Positions 16,271 through 24,717 of a stretch of 64,000 bases of DNA are shown piece after piece (the first letter of the stretch is position 1; each line of letters begins with the position of its first letter). The notes below the pieces were generated by a model. That model did not search any database, was not told the DNA's origin, and saw only the letters and a list, made by a program, of their open reading frames with translations. The DNA is taken from the IMG/VR virus record IMGVR_UViG_3300034375_008262, positions 1 through 64,000 of that record, one strand, 5' to 3'. This DNA comes from a virus. Made by a program: the position numbers and the translations under genes.

Positions 16271-17642
16271 TGGCTTCCTTACATAATGCAAAGAAGTCGC
16301 TCATTTCAGGAAATGTTTTTTCAAAATCTGTATCACGTCTACGATCATGTTCTTTGAAGAAGTTCCAAAAGTCTTTGCGACCTTCTCTAATTTTGTTTAC
16401 ATCGTATCTAGTTGTTTTCATGTAATCAACAACACGTCTAAATTTTTCATATTCCATTTCACTAAAATGTTCTTTACTACCTTCTTTTACATTGTCTTTG
16501 ATAAATTGTAAATGGCTTTCCATATAAGGTATATAAGTTTCTTTAGGCAAAATGTTTATATCATATTGCAGTGGCTCTTTTAAATAAGGTGTATCAAAAT
16601 GTATACGTTGCCAACGTCCGCTGTTTACATCATTATACATACGCCTTTGTTCTAATATTTTTTCAAGCAATGTTTGGAATGTTGTGACACTGAACAAACT
16701 AAATGTAATCATGTATGTCACAGGTGCAGTTGTATTACGCATAAAGTAATCAAAATTGCGCTCAAACACTTTTAAGTCCAATCCATCACGTATATACTCT
16801 GCACGTTCGTTCCATGTATCTAAACTTGTAAACAACTTAAAACTTTTTACTTTATTTTGTGTAAGCAAACTGTTTACACTATCTGTAAATTTTTCCAGTT
16901 GTTTTTCTTTGCCGCCAAAATTACTGTTTACATTTAATTCAAGATGTGGCTTTGGATCTTTTTCAAGTTCATCAAACATCCTATACATGCTTTTTTGCAT
17001 AGTAGGTTCGCCGCCGGTGATACGTAAAATGTTCAATGTTTTGCTAACTTCAGGCCACCATTTCCACCAAGCACGTAAATAAGGGTTTGAATCTTCTTCA
17101 TAGATACGGAACCAGTCAATATCACATCTATGATTCTTACTTTGTGAATACGGCCCGTGTTGTCTTATTTCATTGTAGTATCTGCTGCTTGCTTTTGGAT
17201 GACAATATCCGCAACGGAAATTACATTCATTACCAAATGAAATTTCAATATATTCAGGATTTACATTAAAGTCCCACTTGTTAAACTTTACCTCTTTTAA
17301 TCTATCTTCGTTATAAATGCTGCCACTGCGAATATGCCTATCACTGATATAATCATCTCCCATGTTTTCAACATTCCAACAATACTGACAACCAGCACAT
17401 TGTTTGCCTTCTAACATTTCCTTACGTTCTTGTTTTTTATGTTGTGTATTATGCAATGCACTAGGATTTGTTAACAACTCGTCAATATCAATTTTGTGAG
17501 GTGCTGGATGATAACAACTATGTGTTTCACCTGTTTGCAAGTAGATAGTTGTATGATACCATTTTGCAAAACAAAAAGTCGGCGAAAAATGCCGCTTTGT
17601 GATATCATTGATATATTTTACTCTGTCTGTTTGATTTGACAT
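16257..17642 (-). CDS. N-terminal-twitch radical SAM protein
   Basis: 461 residues. Here the N-terminal set is FCFAKWYHTTIY (Cys24), SCYHP (Cys43), and CAGCQYC (Cys82, 85, 88), with CYHP replacing the CC pair of its neighbours. Core CNFRCGYC (Cys140, 144, 147) and TGGEP (GGEP 210-213). Long C-terminal helical tail ending TFPEMSDFFAL, again the FPE signature. The ATG follows AGGACGATA and overlaps the stop of the glycosyltransferase gene by one base (TAATG). This is the first radical SAM gene of the leftward run. Confidence 0.86.
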   Translation of the reverse strand: MSNQTDRVKYINDITKRHFSPTFCFAKWYHTTIYLQTGETHSCYHPAPHKIDIDELLTNPSALHNTQHKKQERKEMLEGKQCAGCQYCWNVENMGDDYISDRHIRSGSIYNEDRLKEVKFNKWDFNVNPEYIEISFGNECNFRCGYCHPKASSRYYNEIRQHGPYSQSKNHRCDIDWFRIYEEDSNPYLRAWWKWWPEVSKTLNILRITGGEPTMQKSMYRMFDELEKDPKPHLELNVNSNFGGKEKQLEKFTDSVNSLLTQNKVKSFKLFTSLDTWNERAEYIRDGLDLKVFERNFDYFMRNTTAPVTYMITFSLFSVTTFQTLLEKILEQRRMYNDVNSGRWQRIHFDTPYLKEPLQYDINILPKETYIPYMESHLQFIKDNVKEGSKEHFSEMEYEKFRRVVDYMKTTRYDVNKIREGRKDFWNFFKEHDRRRDTDFEKTFPEMSDFFALCKEANETF

Positions 17643-18571
17643 TATCGTCCTTTACGTGGTATCCTTGAAGGATTCATATACACAGTTTTAAAAAATAAAC
17701 TTTGATTTCCATTTAGTGGTTCAGCAGCAATAGGCAAATCAAGTTCTTCAATTAGCTTGTAGCCAAGATCAATTGTATTTTCTTCCATTTGATCTTCATC
17801 AATATTTTTGCTATCCCAATATTCATTTAACCATTTAAAATCACGCACATTTACAAAGTCCCAGTCGGTACACATTGTTTTATATAACCCTTCTCTAGCA
17901 CCGTATATAGCCCAACGTCCGTTTTCTACATCCGCACCAACCATTAGCCAAATATACAAACGATGCAAGTTCTTCCAATGATTTTTTTGAAACGCTTCTA
18001 CAGTAGGTTTCATGCCTCTGTCCAATGCCATTTTAACACCTTCACGGAAACCAGCACGCCATGCTTGATGTGGTGTAGCATTATTCATGATTTCACTATG
18101 ACATTGATTTATTTGTATGTATTCTAGGTCCCAACAAAAATCTACCTGGGCGTGTGGGTTGTTAGGATCTGCATTTTCATGCGTTTTCATGTTGAGAACT
18201 TTTTGTTTAGGCCAACATTTAATTCCGCCGTTGCCATACATAAGTCCGTTAATTGTGTTTTTAGCACTCCAACTTACAACACAATTTTCAAATGCAACTT
18301 CTCTGTTCCAGTGTGCATCTTCGTGATTATCTAAGTCAAACTCTCTACCAAGGAAGTCTGCGTTTACAATGTTATCACCGTCAATAGTAATAAATCTATC
18401 AGTTTCGCTTAGTTTAGCACATGCTTTGTGTGCTGCATCACTGCCTTCTACTCCATGCACACGTTTTGCCCACGGCACTTTACTACACAAGTCTGCATAG
18501 TTTTTTTCTGCATTTGGCTCATCATAACTTAGATATATGATATCATAATCTAAAATTCTAAATTTACTCAT
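17642..18571 (-). CDS. GT-A-like glycosyltransferase
   Basis: 309 residues. The N-terminal half is a nucleotide-sugar-binding fold: DIIYLSYDEPNAEKNY opening, and FITIDGDNIV with the D-x-D metal motif at Asp64/Asp66. The protein then has a WDLEYIQINQCHSEI segment and conserved tryptophans. Related phage proteins are annotated as glycosyltransferases. It would act in the host cytoplasm, moving a sugar to a glycan or to a virion protein. The start overlaps the 18568 gene by four bases; the stop overlaps the radical SAM start by one. Confidence 0.75.
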   Translation of the reverse strand: MSKFRILDYDIIYLSYDEPNAEKNYADLCSKVPWAKRVHGVEGSDAAHKACAKLSETDRFITIDGDNIVNADFLGREFDLDNHEDAHWNREVAFENCVVSWSAKNTINGLMYGNGGIKCWPKQKVLNMKTHENADPNNPHAQVDFCWDLEYIQINQCHSEIMNNATPHQAWRAGFREGVKMALDRGMKPTVEAFQKNHWKNLHRLYIWLMVGADVENGRWAIYGAREGLYKTMCTDWDFVNVRDFKWLNEYWDSKNIDEDQMEENTIDLGYKLIEELDLPIAAEPLNGNQSLFFKTVYMNPSRIPRKGR

Positions 18572-19140
18572 TTTGCAACCTCATACGAATACTTCTCAAA
18601 TCTTTTTATAGTATATACACTAACTGCCGAAGAGTCAAGTTCTAAATCGGAGGCAAAATTGATTTCTATTTTTCCATTTTTTAAATCATCTATTGCACAA
18701 TAAATGTATTGATATAGCACATGAGGATCGTGTGCTTTTGTAATACTAAATCCCATATCAGCTCTAAAGCTAAGTTTATTAGATAAAAGATTATCTTGTA
18801 TTGCTTTGTCTAATTCTATTATCCACTTTTTTTCTTTTTTGTTATGAATAATAACAACGTCTGGTCTGTCTTGGATATTTACTGGAATTTGATATATCTG
18901 GTCATTAATATCAAACTGGTATTCATCTTCGATATATCTATGAGATAATTTATGTTGTTTAGTCACAGTATCAAACAACACAACATAATTACTTACAACT
19001 TCTTTTCCAGTAACTAAATCATAAACGTCATCAATTTCAACAATAATATAATTACCTAACTCTTTATAATTGTTTTTGATACTGGTAATATTACCGTCGT
19101 CATCAAAATATACATAACGCTTTTTGTTTACTTCTAACAT
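18568..19140 (-). CDS. Hypothetical protein, 190 residues
   Basis: I do not recognise the family. The protein starts MLEVNKKRYVYFDDDGNIT, alternates short charged strands with turns, and has no membrane segment, signal or catalytic motif I can see; it looks beta-rich in the first 130 residues and helical near 150. Such proteins occur next to tail-fibre and glycosyltransferase genes in marine T4-like phages, as an impression from memory. It overlaps both neighbours by one and four bases, so it is part of the same transcript. Confidence 0.7.
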   Translation of the reverse strand: MLEVNKKRYVYFDDDGNITSIKNNYKELGNYIIVEIDDVYDLVTGKEVVSNYVVLFDTVTKQHKLSHRYIEDEYQFDINDQIYQIPVNIQDRPDVVIIHNKKEKKWIIELDKAIQDNLLSNKLSFRADMGFSITKAHDPHVLYQYIYCAIDDLKNGKIEINFASDLELDSSAVSVYTIKRFEKYSYEVAK

Positions 19141-19979
19141 TATATTCCTAATTTATTTTCATATGTGCTTATTATATGATCATTGCAGAAGTTGTCTTCG
19201 GTGTAATGAAATATGCCACTTTGTGTATAATTGCCTATTGCTAGTTTGCAATCATTATCAACATACACGCCTAATTGTTTTTGCCAACTGTCTACCCATA
19301 ATTTATCCCAATTTTGGTTATGTAATTTCATGTGTGTAAAAGTTGGATAACTGGTTTTTAAAGTAATTTGATCTTCGCATTGTAAAATTTTTGCTGCAAT
19401 TGCACTGCTTACATCTACACTAGGCCATTTTTGGAAATATTTTCCTCCAGCATATTGTCCATAAAACAATTCCCAATTGTGCATAATTGTTTCAACCCAT
19501 TTGAAAAATTCATGTGCTTGATCTGATTTTTTGAACCAATGAAACCCAGCATATAAATTAGGCAAATGATGATTTCTAAATGCTTTTCTATAGTATGTAT
19601 TATCTGCTACTTCGCCTCTATATGTCAATACACGATCGACATAATATACATTTTTTGTTTTTAATAAATCATACCAATGGGAAATGTCAGACAAAACCAA
19701 CATGTCAGTATCAATTACTGCTGTTTCATCAAATGGTGTAGCATGATATATTTTCCAACGATTTTCAACTTTCCAAGTAGAATTTTCTGCTTCGTCTTTC
19801 CAAGGTATATCTACAATGTGATCATATAAAACTTTATATTTGTCGTCAACTACATCATTTGTTATAAGAGCAATTTTACATGTAGGATTGGTTAGTTTTA
19901 GACTCATTGCAGCAACATTTGCCTGTTGAACATAATTAACATCACTGTTCTGTGCAAATAAAGTAAAATTAAAGCTCAT
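19140..19979 (-). CDS. GT-A-like glycosyltransferase (paralogue of 19969)
   Basis: 279 residues from ATG 19977-19979; the codon just upstream is TTG and adds one residue only. A GT-A fold is suggested by FTLFAQNSDVNYVQQA at the start, the strand KIALITNDVVDDKYK, and TAVIDTDMLVLSDI with D-x-D at Asp90/Asp92. WWF-type conserved regions follow (YAGFHWFKKSDQAHEFF). The 19969 protein has the same order of motifs (IPVSLVTDN, ILMDTDYIL, YFRKSKQTELFF), so the two are a duplicated pair. Likely transfers sugars to a phage or host glycan. Overlaps the previous gene by 11 bases. Confidence 0.75.
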   Translation of the reverse strand: MSFNFTLFAQNSDVNYVQQANVAAMSLKLTNPTCKIALITNDVVDDKYKVLYDHIVDIPWKDEAENSTWKVENRWKIYHATPFDETAVIDTDMLVLSDISHWYDLLKTKNVYYVDRVLTYRGEVADNTYYRKAFRNHHLPNLYAGFHWFKKSDQAHEFFKWVETIMHNWELFYGQYAGGKYFQKWPSVDVSSAIAAKILQCEDQITLKTSYPTFTHMKLHNQNWDKLWVDSWQKQLGVYVDNDCKLAIGNYTQSGIFHYTEDNFCNDHIISTYENKLGI

Positions 19980-20799
19980 CAATCAACCTATTCAAACTAA
20001 ATTTATTCATAATATGAACATTGCAACCTTCAACTATTGCAGGAAAATAATCTATACTATCTTTTTTTTGCAATAAAAATTTTACTTTATCGTTTTTGAT
20101 ATCTAAGCAAATATCTTTATCTACGGTATAATATTTCTTACCCGGTAATTGTTTTACAAAATTGCCTGACATATGGCCATTCATTATGTGTATTGCAATG
20201 CTAAATGCAAAATCGTTCCTAAACGTATTTGCTGTGATTCTATATAAATTTTTGTAATGATACCAATATTCTTTAATGTGTGATACAAGATTAAAAAATA
20301 ATTCTGTTTGTTTACTTTTTCTAAAATATATTACTGTTGCCCAATAAAAATCAATGCCATTTGCAGATATATGTTTAAATTCCCTCACATCTCTCCATCC
20401 TGATAATTCAGTAGAATTTTTATATAACATAATATCATTTGATTGTTCAAAACAATATTTCAAACAATCATTACACAAGATGTAATCAGTATCCATTAAA
20501 ATAGTTTCATCATATGGAGATAGTTCATATGCCCGGTGTCTATCTAAATTTTTCCATTGTAATTTATACTCTTTATATACACCATCTCTGTATGTTTTAT
20601 AATTGTTATTCTCGCTTGATATTTCAATTACATTATCAAACTCATGCTTATAGTTTGCTTCTAAATACGAAGCATTATCTGTGACAAGAGATACTGGAAT
20701 ATTTAAATACTGTTTAATTCTTGCAGCACAAAATATTGCTTGTTTTATGTAATCTACTTGTGTGTTATTACATGCAATTAATAGAGCACCCTTGCTCAT
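19969..20799 (-). CDS. GT-A-like glycosyltransferase (paralogue of 19140)
   Basis: 276 residues. Motifs run ALLIACNNTQVDYIKQAIF, then SLVTDNASYLEANYK, ETILMDTDYILCND with D-x-D at Asp103/Asp105, and YWATVIYFRKSKQTELFF. It is the more AT-rich member of the pair. The donor and acceptor cannot be read from sequence. It overlaps the 114-residue gene by four bases (ATGA) and the following gene by 11, so it is near the 5' end of the early island transcript. Confidence 0.74.
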   Translation of the reverse strand: MSKGALLIACNNTQVDYIKQAIFCAARIKQYLNIPVSLVTDNASYLEANYKHEFDNVIEISSENNNYKTYRDGVYKEYKLQWKNLDRHRAYELSPYDETILMDTDYILCNDCLKYCFEQSNDIMLYKNSTELSGWRDVREFKHISANGIDFYWATVIYFRKSKQTELFFNLVSHIKEYWYHYKNLYRITANTFRNDFAFSIAIHIMNGHMSGNFVKQLPGKKYYTVDKDICLDIKNDKVKFLLQKKDSIDYFPAIVEGCNVHIMNKFSLNRLIDEL

Positions 20800-21140
20800 G
20801 TGTCAAAAATACCTTCAACTGATCTATTTGTTTTTAGCTTATCATATTCTACATAGTATTTGTTGCTTGCTCTAAAATATGTGTCCGATACGCCTTGTAC
20901 AAACTCTTGTAAATTTACATTAATAGGAATATCATTGCTGTCAACAATAACTGTATCTTCTTGTCCTGCGGATATCATACTATAGCAAAACGTTATAAGT
21001 TCTTTTGTAGAAATAAATGTGCCTCCGCCATAGTAATATAGTAAATCTTCTTGATATTTTTCTTTCAAGATACGTTTTTGATTGTCAAGCGTAATCATAT
21101 AATTACTAAAATCAAGAGCTTTTTTTAATCTGTCATCCAT
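20796..21140 (-). CDS. Hypothetical protein, 114 residues, first gene of island operon
   Basis: Starts MDDRLKKALDFSNYMITLDNQKRIL, a helical N-terminus, then YYYGGGTFISTKELITFCYSMI and a charged C-terminus. No known motif or membrane segment. I recall similar short proteins beside the tail-fibre genes of marine T4-like phages but cannot name a function. A strong GGAGG lies eight bases before the ATG, and a consensus sigma-70 promoter lies just upstream, so it should be the best translated gene of the leftward early transcript. Confidence 0.75.
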   Translation of the reverse strand: MDDRLKKALDFSNYMITLDNQKRILKEKYQEDLLYYYGGGTFISTKELITFCYSMISAGQEDTVIVDSNDIPINVNLQEFVQGVSDTYFRASNKYYVEYDKLKTNRSVEGIFDT

Positions 21141-21157
21141 GGTATACCTCCATTATT

Positions 21158-21186
21158 AGTATACACAGAAAAAGACGATTTGTCAA
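21158..21186 (-). promoter_or_regulatory. Consensus sigma-70 promoter for the accessory island
   Basis: On the minus strand TTGACA (21181-21186) and TATACT (21158-21163) are 17 bases apart, a near-perfect host RNA polymerase promoter. It is placed directly after the stop codon of the last tail gene (21190) and reads into 21140 and the overlapping run of island genes. No TAAATA late element is seen here, so I infer early expression by unmodified host polymerase. Confidence 0.85.
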
Positions 21187-21189
21187 CTA

Positions 21190-22239
21190 TTACAACAATC
21201 CAGAACCTGAATAATCGCCTAAATTGTTTTGAGTTGTTCCTGATGCATTTGTAACAATTCCACCTTTGGTAACTCCGGTTAGGTCGACTGCTACTTGAGT
21301 TACAGAATTATAGGTAAAACTACTGTCTGGACTGTAACTTGCACATGCACTGTCTAGTGTGCCATTTACTTCTTCATCAATTGGAGTTCCTGTTCCTGGA
21401 CCAGCAAGATCTCCTGTTCCAGTGTCTCCATCAAAAAATCTTATACGAAATCTATAAGCACTGGTGCTTACTACTTTACCATAGATTCTATAGTTGTTAT
21501 CTGAATAAACACCACTTCCTGACTTTGAAAACATCTGTTGATAAGTGCCTGTTAAATTAGTAAGTCCTATACCGCTTGATGTTCCTGAGGTTGCGCTGAC
21601 ATCGTATTTGTCAATGTAAACAGTGCCCATTGCAGATAAAAGAGCAGCCCAATCTAATGATTTTGCGCCTGTGCCGCTGCTTAAACTGGCTGTAAAATGT
21701 AATCTACCGTTTGCATCTTGCCAAGCCAACTTTGCAGCCTCTGTTGCCCAATCAACATCAACAACATGATAGATATCATTATTACTAGCGGCTGCGCCCC
21801 AATTAGTTGTTCTTTGGGCAGTAGCAGTTGATTCTAAACTAAAACTACTAGAATCATAACTTAAATGACTTGCTGGATAATTTGATACTGCTACATTCAG
21901 AGCTTCAAAATCATTAAATCCCATTAATGTGCCATTTGATACTGCACTAAACGCACCTGTAGATTGATTGTAATCTTGAGACGTGTCAGCGCCAATTGTT
22001 TGTCCAACAGCAGGCACTGCTAAACTTGCTTCAACTGCACCAGTTTGGTGCACCCAACATGATTGTAAATCAAGATATAGTTCTTCTAATTGGTCTGCTT
22101 CGACTTGATCAACTGAAGCTGCAACATCTGCCGAACGAGATGTTTGTGCCCACTTAGTAACATACAAATCATCAATAATGTTTCTTCGGCTATTATAGTC
22201 ATCAGCGTTGACTCTATCTCCTACATTTACATTTGCCAT
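21190..22239 (-). CDS. Putative virion/tail-fibre protein (paralogue of 22240)
   Basis: 349 residues, low-complexity Ser/Thr/Gly/Asn-rich beta protein without motifs of an enzyme. It shares a layout with the 22240 protein: a start of the type VGDxI/VNxxxYNxxR, a Leu-rich segment then SCWVHQT or SYVHQN, a WAALLSAMGTVY/WVAMVTTVGVVK segment, a GVYSDNNYR/GTYENNNIT segment, FFDGDTG/YRDGDPND, and PIDEEVNGT/GIDEAVSGT. The two are tandem duplicates. Position after the fibres and the late promoter upstream suggest an adhesin or fibre-associated virion component. Start ATG directly follows the TAA of the 22240 gene, with AGGTG six bases upstream. Confidence 0.72.
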   Translation of the reverse strand: MANVNVGDRVNADDYNSRRNIIDDLYVTKWAQTSRSADVAASVDQVEADQLEELYLDLQSCWVHQTGAVEASLAVPAVGQTIGADTSQDYNQSTGAFSAVSNGTLMGFNDFEALNVAVSNYPASHLSYDSSSFSLESTATAQRTTNWGAAASNNDIYHVVDVDWATEAAKLAWQDANGRLHFTASLSSGTGAKSLDWAALLSAMGTVYIDKYDVSATSGTSSGIGLTNLTGTYQQMFSKSGSGVYSDNNYRIYGKVVSTSAYRFRIRFFDGDTGTGDLAGPGTGTPIDEEVNGTLDSACASYSPDSSFTYNSVTQVAVDLTGVTKGGIVTNASGTTQNNLGDYSGSGLL

Positions 22240-23157
22240 TTATTCACCTAATGTTTGTGTATTTGCATACGCAGGACTATCTACTTCAACATAACTACCT
22301 GTTGCACGTTGTTGCTCAACAATACTTCTAAATGTTCCACTTACTGCTTCATCAATTCCGGCTGTGCCGTCGCCTGGATCATTTGGATCACCATCTCTGT
22401 AAATAACTTTAAAACTTAACTGATTTCCGGCAGAATTAAGTTTGGCCTGATATGTGATATTATTGTTTTCATAAGTTCCTGCGCCTGGTTCATAATACCA
22501 TATATTAACATAATCTGCACCAGCTGTCAAGTCATATGCACCACGATTATAATCAGTTCCAGAGCTTGCTGTGGTATCAGTGTAAGCAAATTTTACAACG
22601 CCTACGGTTGTAACCATGGCAACCCAACTGGTATATTTTGCTCCAGAACCACCACTTAATGCTGCTCTAGTTCTTACTTCGCCGCCACTGTTAAAAAATG
22701 CTCGTAAATGGTTGTTGTTGTTAAAACTTACAGTCCATTCATGAATAATTGTAGAAACCGAAGGATGTCCCCATTGTGAAGTTCTTGTAACAGCAAGTTT
22801 AGATTCAGGTGCTGTCATTTGATTTATATTATAACTTAAAGCATTTTGCTCAATGTCAACTGATACGGTTTCGTATTCTACATATACAGCATCAGTAATA
22901 TCGTCTTGGCTTACTACATCGGTTAGTGTTGGAAAACTATTATTTTGGTGAACATAAGATTTTTGTAAATCAGTTTTTAAACTTTGCATATGAGCAGAGT
23001 TAACAACGGTTGGATTGTTATTTACGTTAGTAGGTAAGCTACTACTTGCAACTGATTGTCCATATCCAAATGTTCCGCTTCCTGTGCCTAAAACTTTTGC
23101 AGCTCGTGCTTGCATCTGATTGTATCGTGCAACAGAAATAATGTCGCCAACTGCCAT
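22240..23157 (-). CDS. Putative virion/tail-fibre protein (paralogue of 21190)
   Basis: 305 residues. N-terminus MAVGDIISVARYNQMQARA recalls the start of marine phage virion proteins that attach near the fibres. Beta-rich with YVHQNNSF, SWVAMVTTVGVVKFAY, GTYENNNITYQ, VIYRDGDPNDPGDG and IDEAVSGTF blocks shared with the next gene. No receptor or enzyme motif identified. AGGAG lies seven bases before the ATG and a perfect late promoter 25 bases before it, so it begins a late transcript of its own carrying this pair. Confidence 0.72.
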   Translation of the reverse strand: MAVGDIISVARYNQMQARAAKVLGTGSGTFGYGQSVASSSLPTNVNNNPTVVNSAHMQSLKTDLQKSYVHQNNSFPTLTDVVSQDDITDAVYVEYETVSVDIEQNALSYNINQMTAPESKLAVTRTSQWGHPSVSTIIHEWTVSFNNNNHLRAFFNSGGEVRTRAALSGGSGAKYTSWVAMVTTVGVVKFAYTDTTASSGTDYNRGAYDLTAGADYVNIWYYEPGAGTYENNNITYQAKLNSAGNQLSFKVIYRDGDPNDPGDGTAGIDEAVSGTFRSIVEQQRATGSYVEVDSPAYANTQTLGE

Positions 23158-23182
23158 TGCTTACTCCTAAAATATATGCTAG

Positions 23183-23190
23183 TATTTATA
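23183..23190 (-). promoter_or_regulatory. Late promoter TATAAATA
   Basis: Perfect match to the T4 late consensus, 25 bases before the ATG at 23157. It overlaps the TAA stop of the upstream fibre gene (23186-23188). Confidence 0.75.
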
Positions 23191-24682
23191 CTTTTAGGAC
23201 ACACTCAACTAACTTGACTGAGATATCTTCGTTGGATTCAAGTGCTACGCCTACTAATGCACTAGTAGCAACCGTTTTACATATTCCATTATCCCAGGCA
23301 TAGACTGCTTGACCTTTCTTTACAGGACCTTCAACTTTAACCGGAACTCGTCCTTTTAGTGCAATGTATTGCCCATCTGCTTCGCTATTCATCATAATCG
23401 CTGGATCAGTTGATACAACACCGATGCAAATATCACTAGCTTTAGCAGGTCCTACTTCACAGCAATCGTCGGCTATTACTGCTACTGCCGTTCCTGGTTC
23501 TAGTTCTGTATCACCAGTTGTGTATTTTTCTGCAAGGTCAGCATAACGAGCTTGAGTTGCTGTGCCTGTAAAAATATTTGCTGTGATATTTCCGCTTCCG
23601 TCTCTAGCAGCGATTGAGTTATTTGCGGCACTTGTTGATGCTGCACGGTAAACTCCTGACACTTCTAAAGTATTTGCTTGTGTAGCTGTTCCAACAAAAT
23701 TGTTTGAATAAATGTTGTTTAATGGACTTCCTGATAAACCAATTGATAATCCGGTTAGTGCTGGATAAATTGCTAGATTGGTAATATGCCAGACAGTCGT
23801 ATCATCAGATTTAGCAATAAGTAATTCATCTCTATGTAACTGCAATCTTGGTGTTTCTAAATCTGCGCCAATTTTTACAGTCAAATCAGTATCATTACCA
23901 ACGGTAAAACCATTGTCGCCAAAGTTTACGGTGCTAGAAGTAAAATCAATAGTTGGTCCTGATTGAAGGAAATCGCTTGGGCTATATACTGCTGAACCGT
24001 CTGTTAATTTAAAGGCTGTTTGTGCCGATCCATAATAAAGATTTACATTACCTCTACTATCTGTAGTAGATACACCATTTGATCCAACGCCTCTTAGGTT
24101 ATACCCAGCTTTTAATGTTGCAAAATCGCTTGCTACCCAATTCGTTACATCTGGTTGACTTAATGCAGGCACAAAATCTACTTCGCTAATTATAGCAACA
24201 ATATAATCTTCAACATATGCAGCAGTAACATTATGATCGACTGCTCCAGTATCAGCTAATATAATGTTTTTCATTTCTGTAGTGCTGCCAGCTGTTGCTT
24301 GCGGGCCAATTAAGTTCCATTCATTGTTAGAATTTTTTCCGTATAACTGGTTAGTTGTGCTGTTCCACCACAAATCGCCTTCGGCTAAACCTGTTGGCTG
24401 TGTAGCACTTACTTCGGCACCTGCAACTGATTTATACGCTGTGCCATCATATACTCTAATTTTTTCACTAGTTGCATCATACCAAATTTGACCTGTGATA
24501 GATTTTGTTGGAGCAACAGTTCCTTGGAAATTTTCTAATAAAAACACAAAGTTTTCATTTTGTTGTTCTCCATATCCAGCAAAGTTTTTTCCAATAAGTT
24601 TTAGTTCGGTTGTTGTATCAACTGTGCCGTCTTCAACTGTAACTAATTGTGATCCGTTAAAACTATTAATTATATAAGCCAT
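23186..24682 (-). CDS. Tail fibre protein with shared N-terminal domain (498 residues)
   Basis: Residues 1-90 carry the domain repeated in the next two genes: LKLIGKNFAGYGEQQNENFV, FLLENF, then GQIWYDATSEKIRVYDG. A second strand block, EGDLWWNSTTNQLYGKNS, follows. The middle is a Ser/Thr/Asn-rich fibre shaft. The C-terminal 120 residues (ARYADLAEKYTTGDTELEPG, GVVSTDPAIMM, VPVKVEGPVKKGQ) are a domain often found at the end of phage and other fibre proteins. The shared N-terminus probably docks fibres to the baseplate. Own late-type promoter upstream. Confidence 0.8.
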   Translation of the reverse strand: MAYIINSFNGSQLVTVEDGTVDTTTELKLIGKNFAGYGEQQNENFVFLLENFQGTVAPTKSITGQIWYDATSEKIRVYDGTAYKSVAGAEVSATQPTGLAEGDLWWNSTTNQLYGKNSNNEWNLIGPQATAGSTTEMKNIILADTGAVDHNVTAAYVEDYIVAIISEVDFVPALSQPDVTNWVASDFATLKAGYNLRGVGSNGVSTTDSRGNVNLYYGSAQTAFKLTDGSAVYSPSDFLQSGPTIDFTSSTVNFGDNGFTVGNDTDLTVKIGADLETPRLQLHRDELLIAKSDDTTVWHITNLAIYPALTGLSIGLSGSPLNNIYSNNFVGTATQANTLEVSGVYRAASTSAANNSIAARDGSGNITANIFTGTATQARYADLAEKYTTGDTELEPGTAVAVIADDCCEVGPAKASDICIGVVSTDPAIMMNSEADGQYIALKGRVPVKVEGPVKKGQAVYAWDNGICKTVATSALVGVALESNEDISVKLVECVLKV

Positions 24683-24709
24683 TTAATCTACCCTATGATG
24701 CGTTAGTAG

Positions 24710-24717
24710 TATTTACC
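24710..24717 (-). promoter_or_regulatory. Late promoter-like GGTAAATA
   Basis: Lies 27 bases before the ATG of the 498-residue fibre gene (24682), with an AGGGTAG ribosome-site candidate in between, and overlaps the stop codon of the upstream fibre gene (24717-24719). Confidence 0.55.

Noticed and set aside
1-21140. RiPP cluster with a precursor peptide
   Set aside because: No short Cys/Gly-rich leader-core gene with ribosome site is present; the small open frames are antisense shadows, so the peptide idea is not supported by this window.
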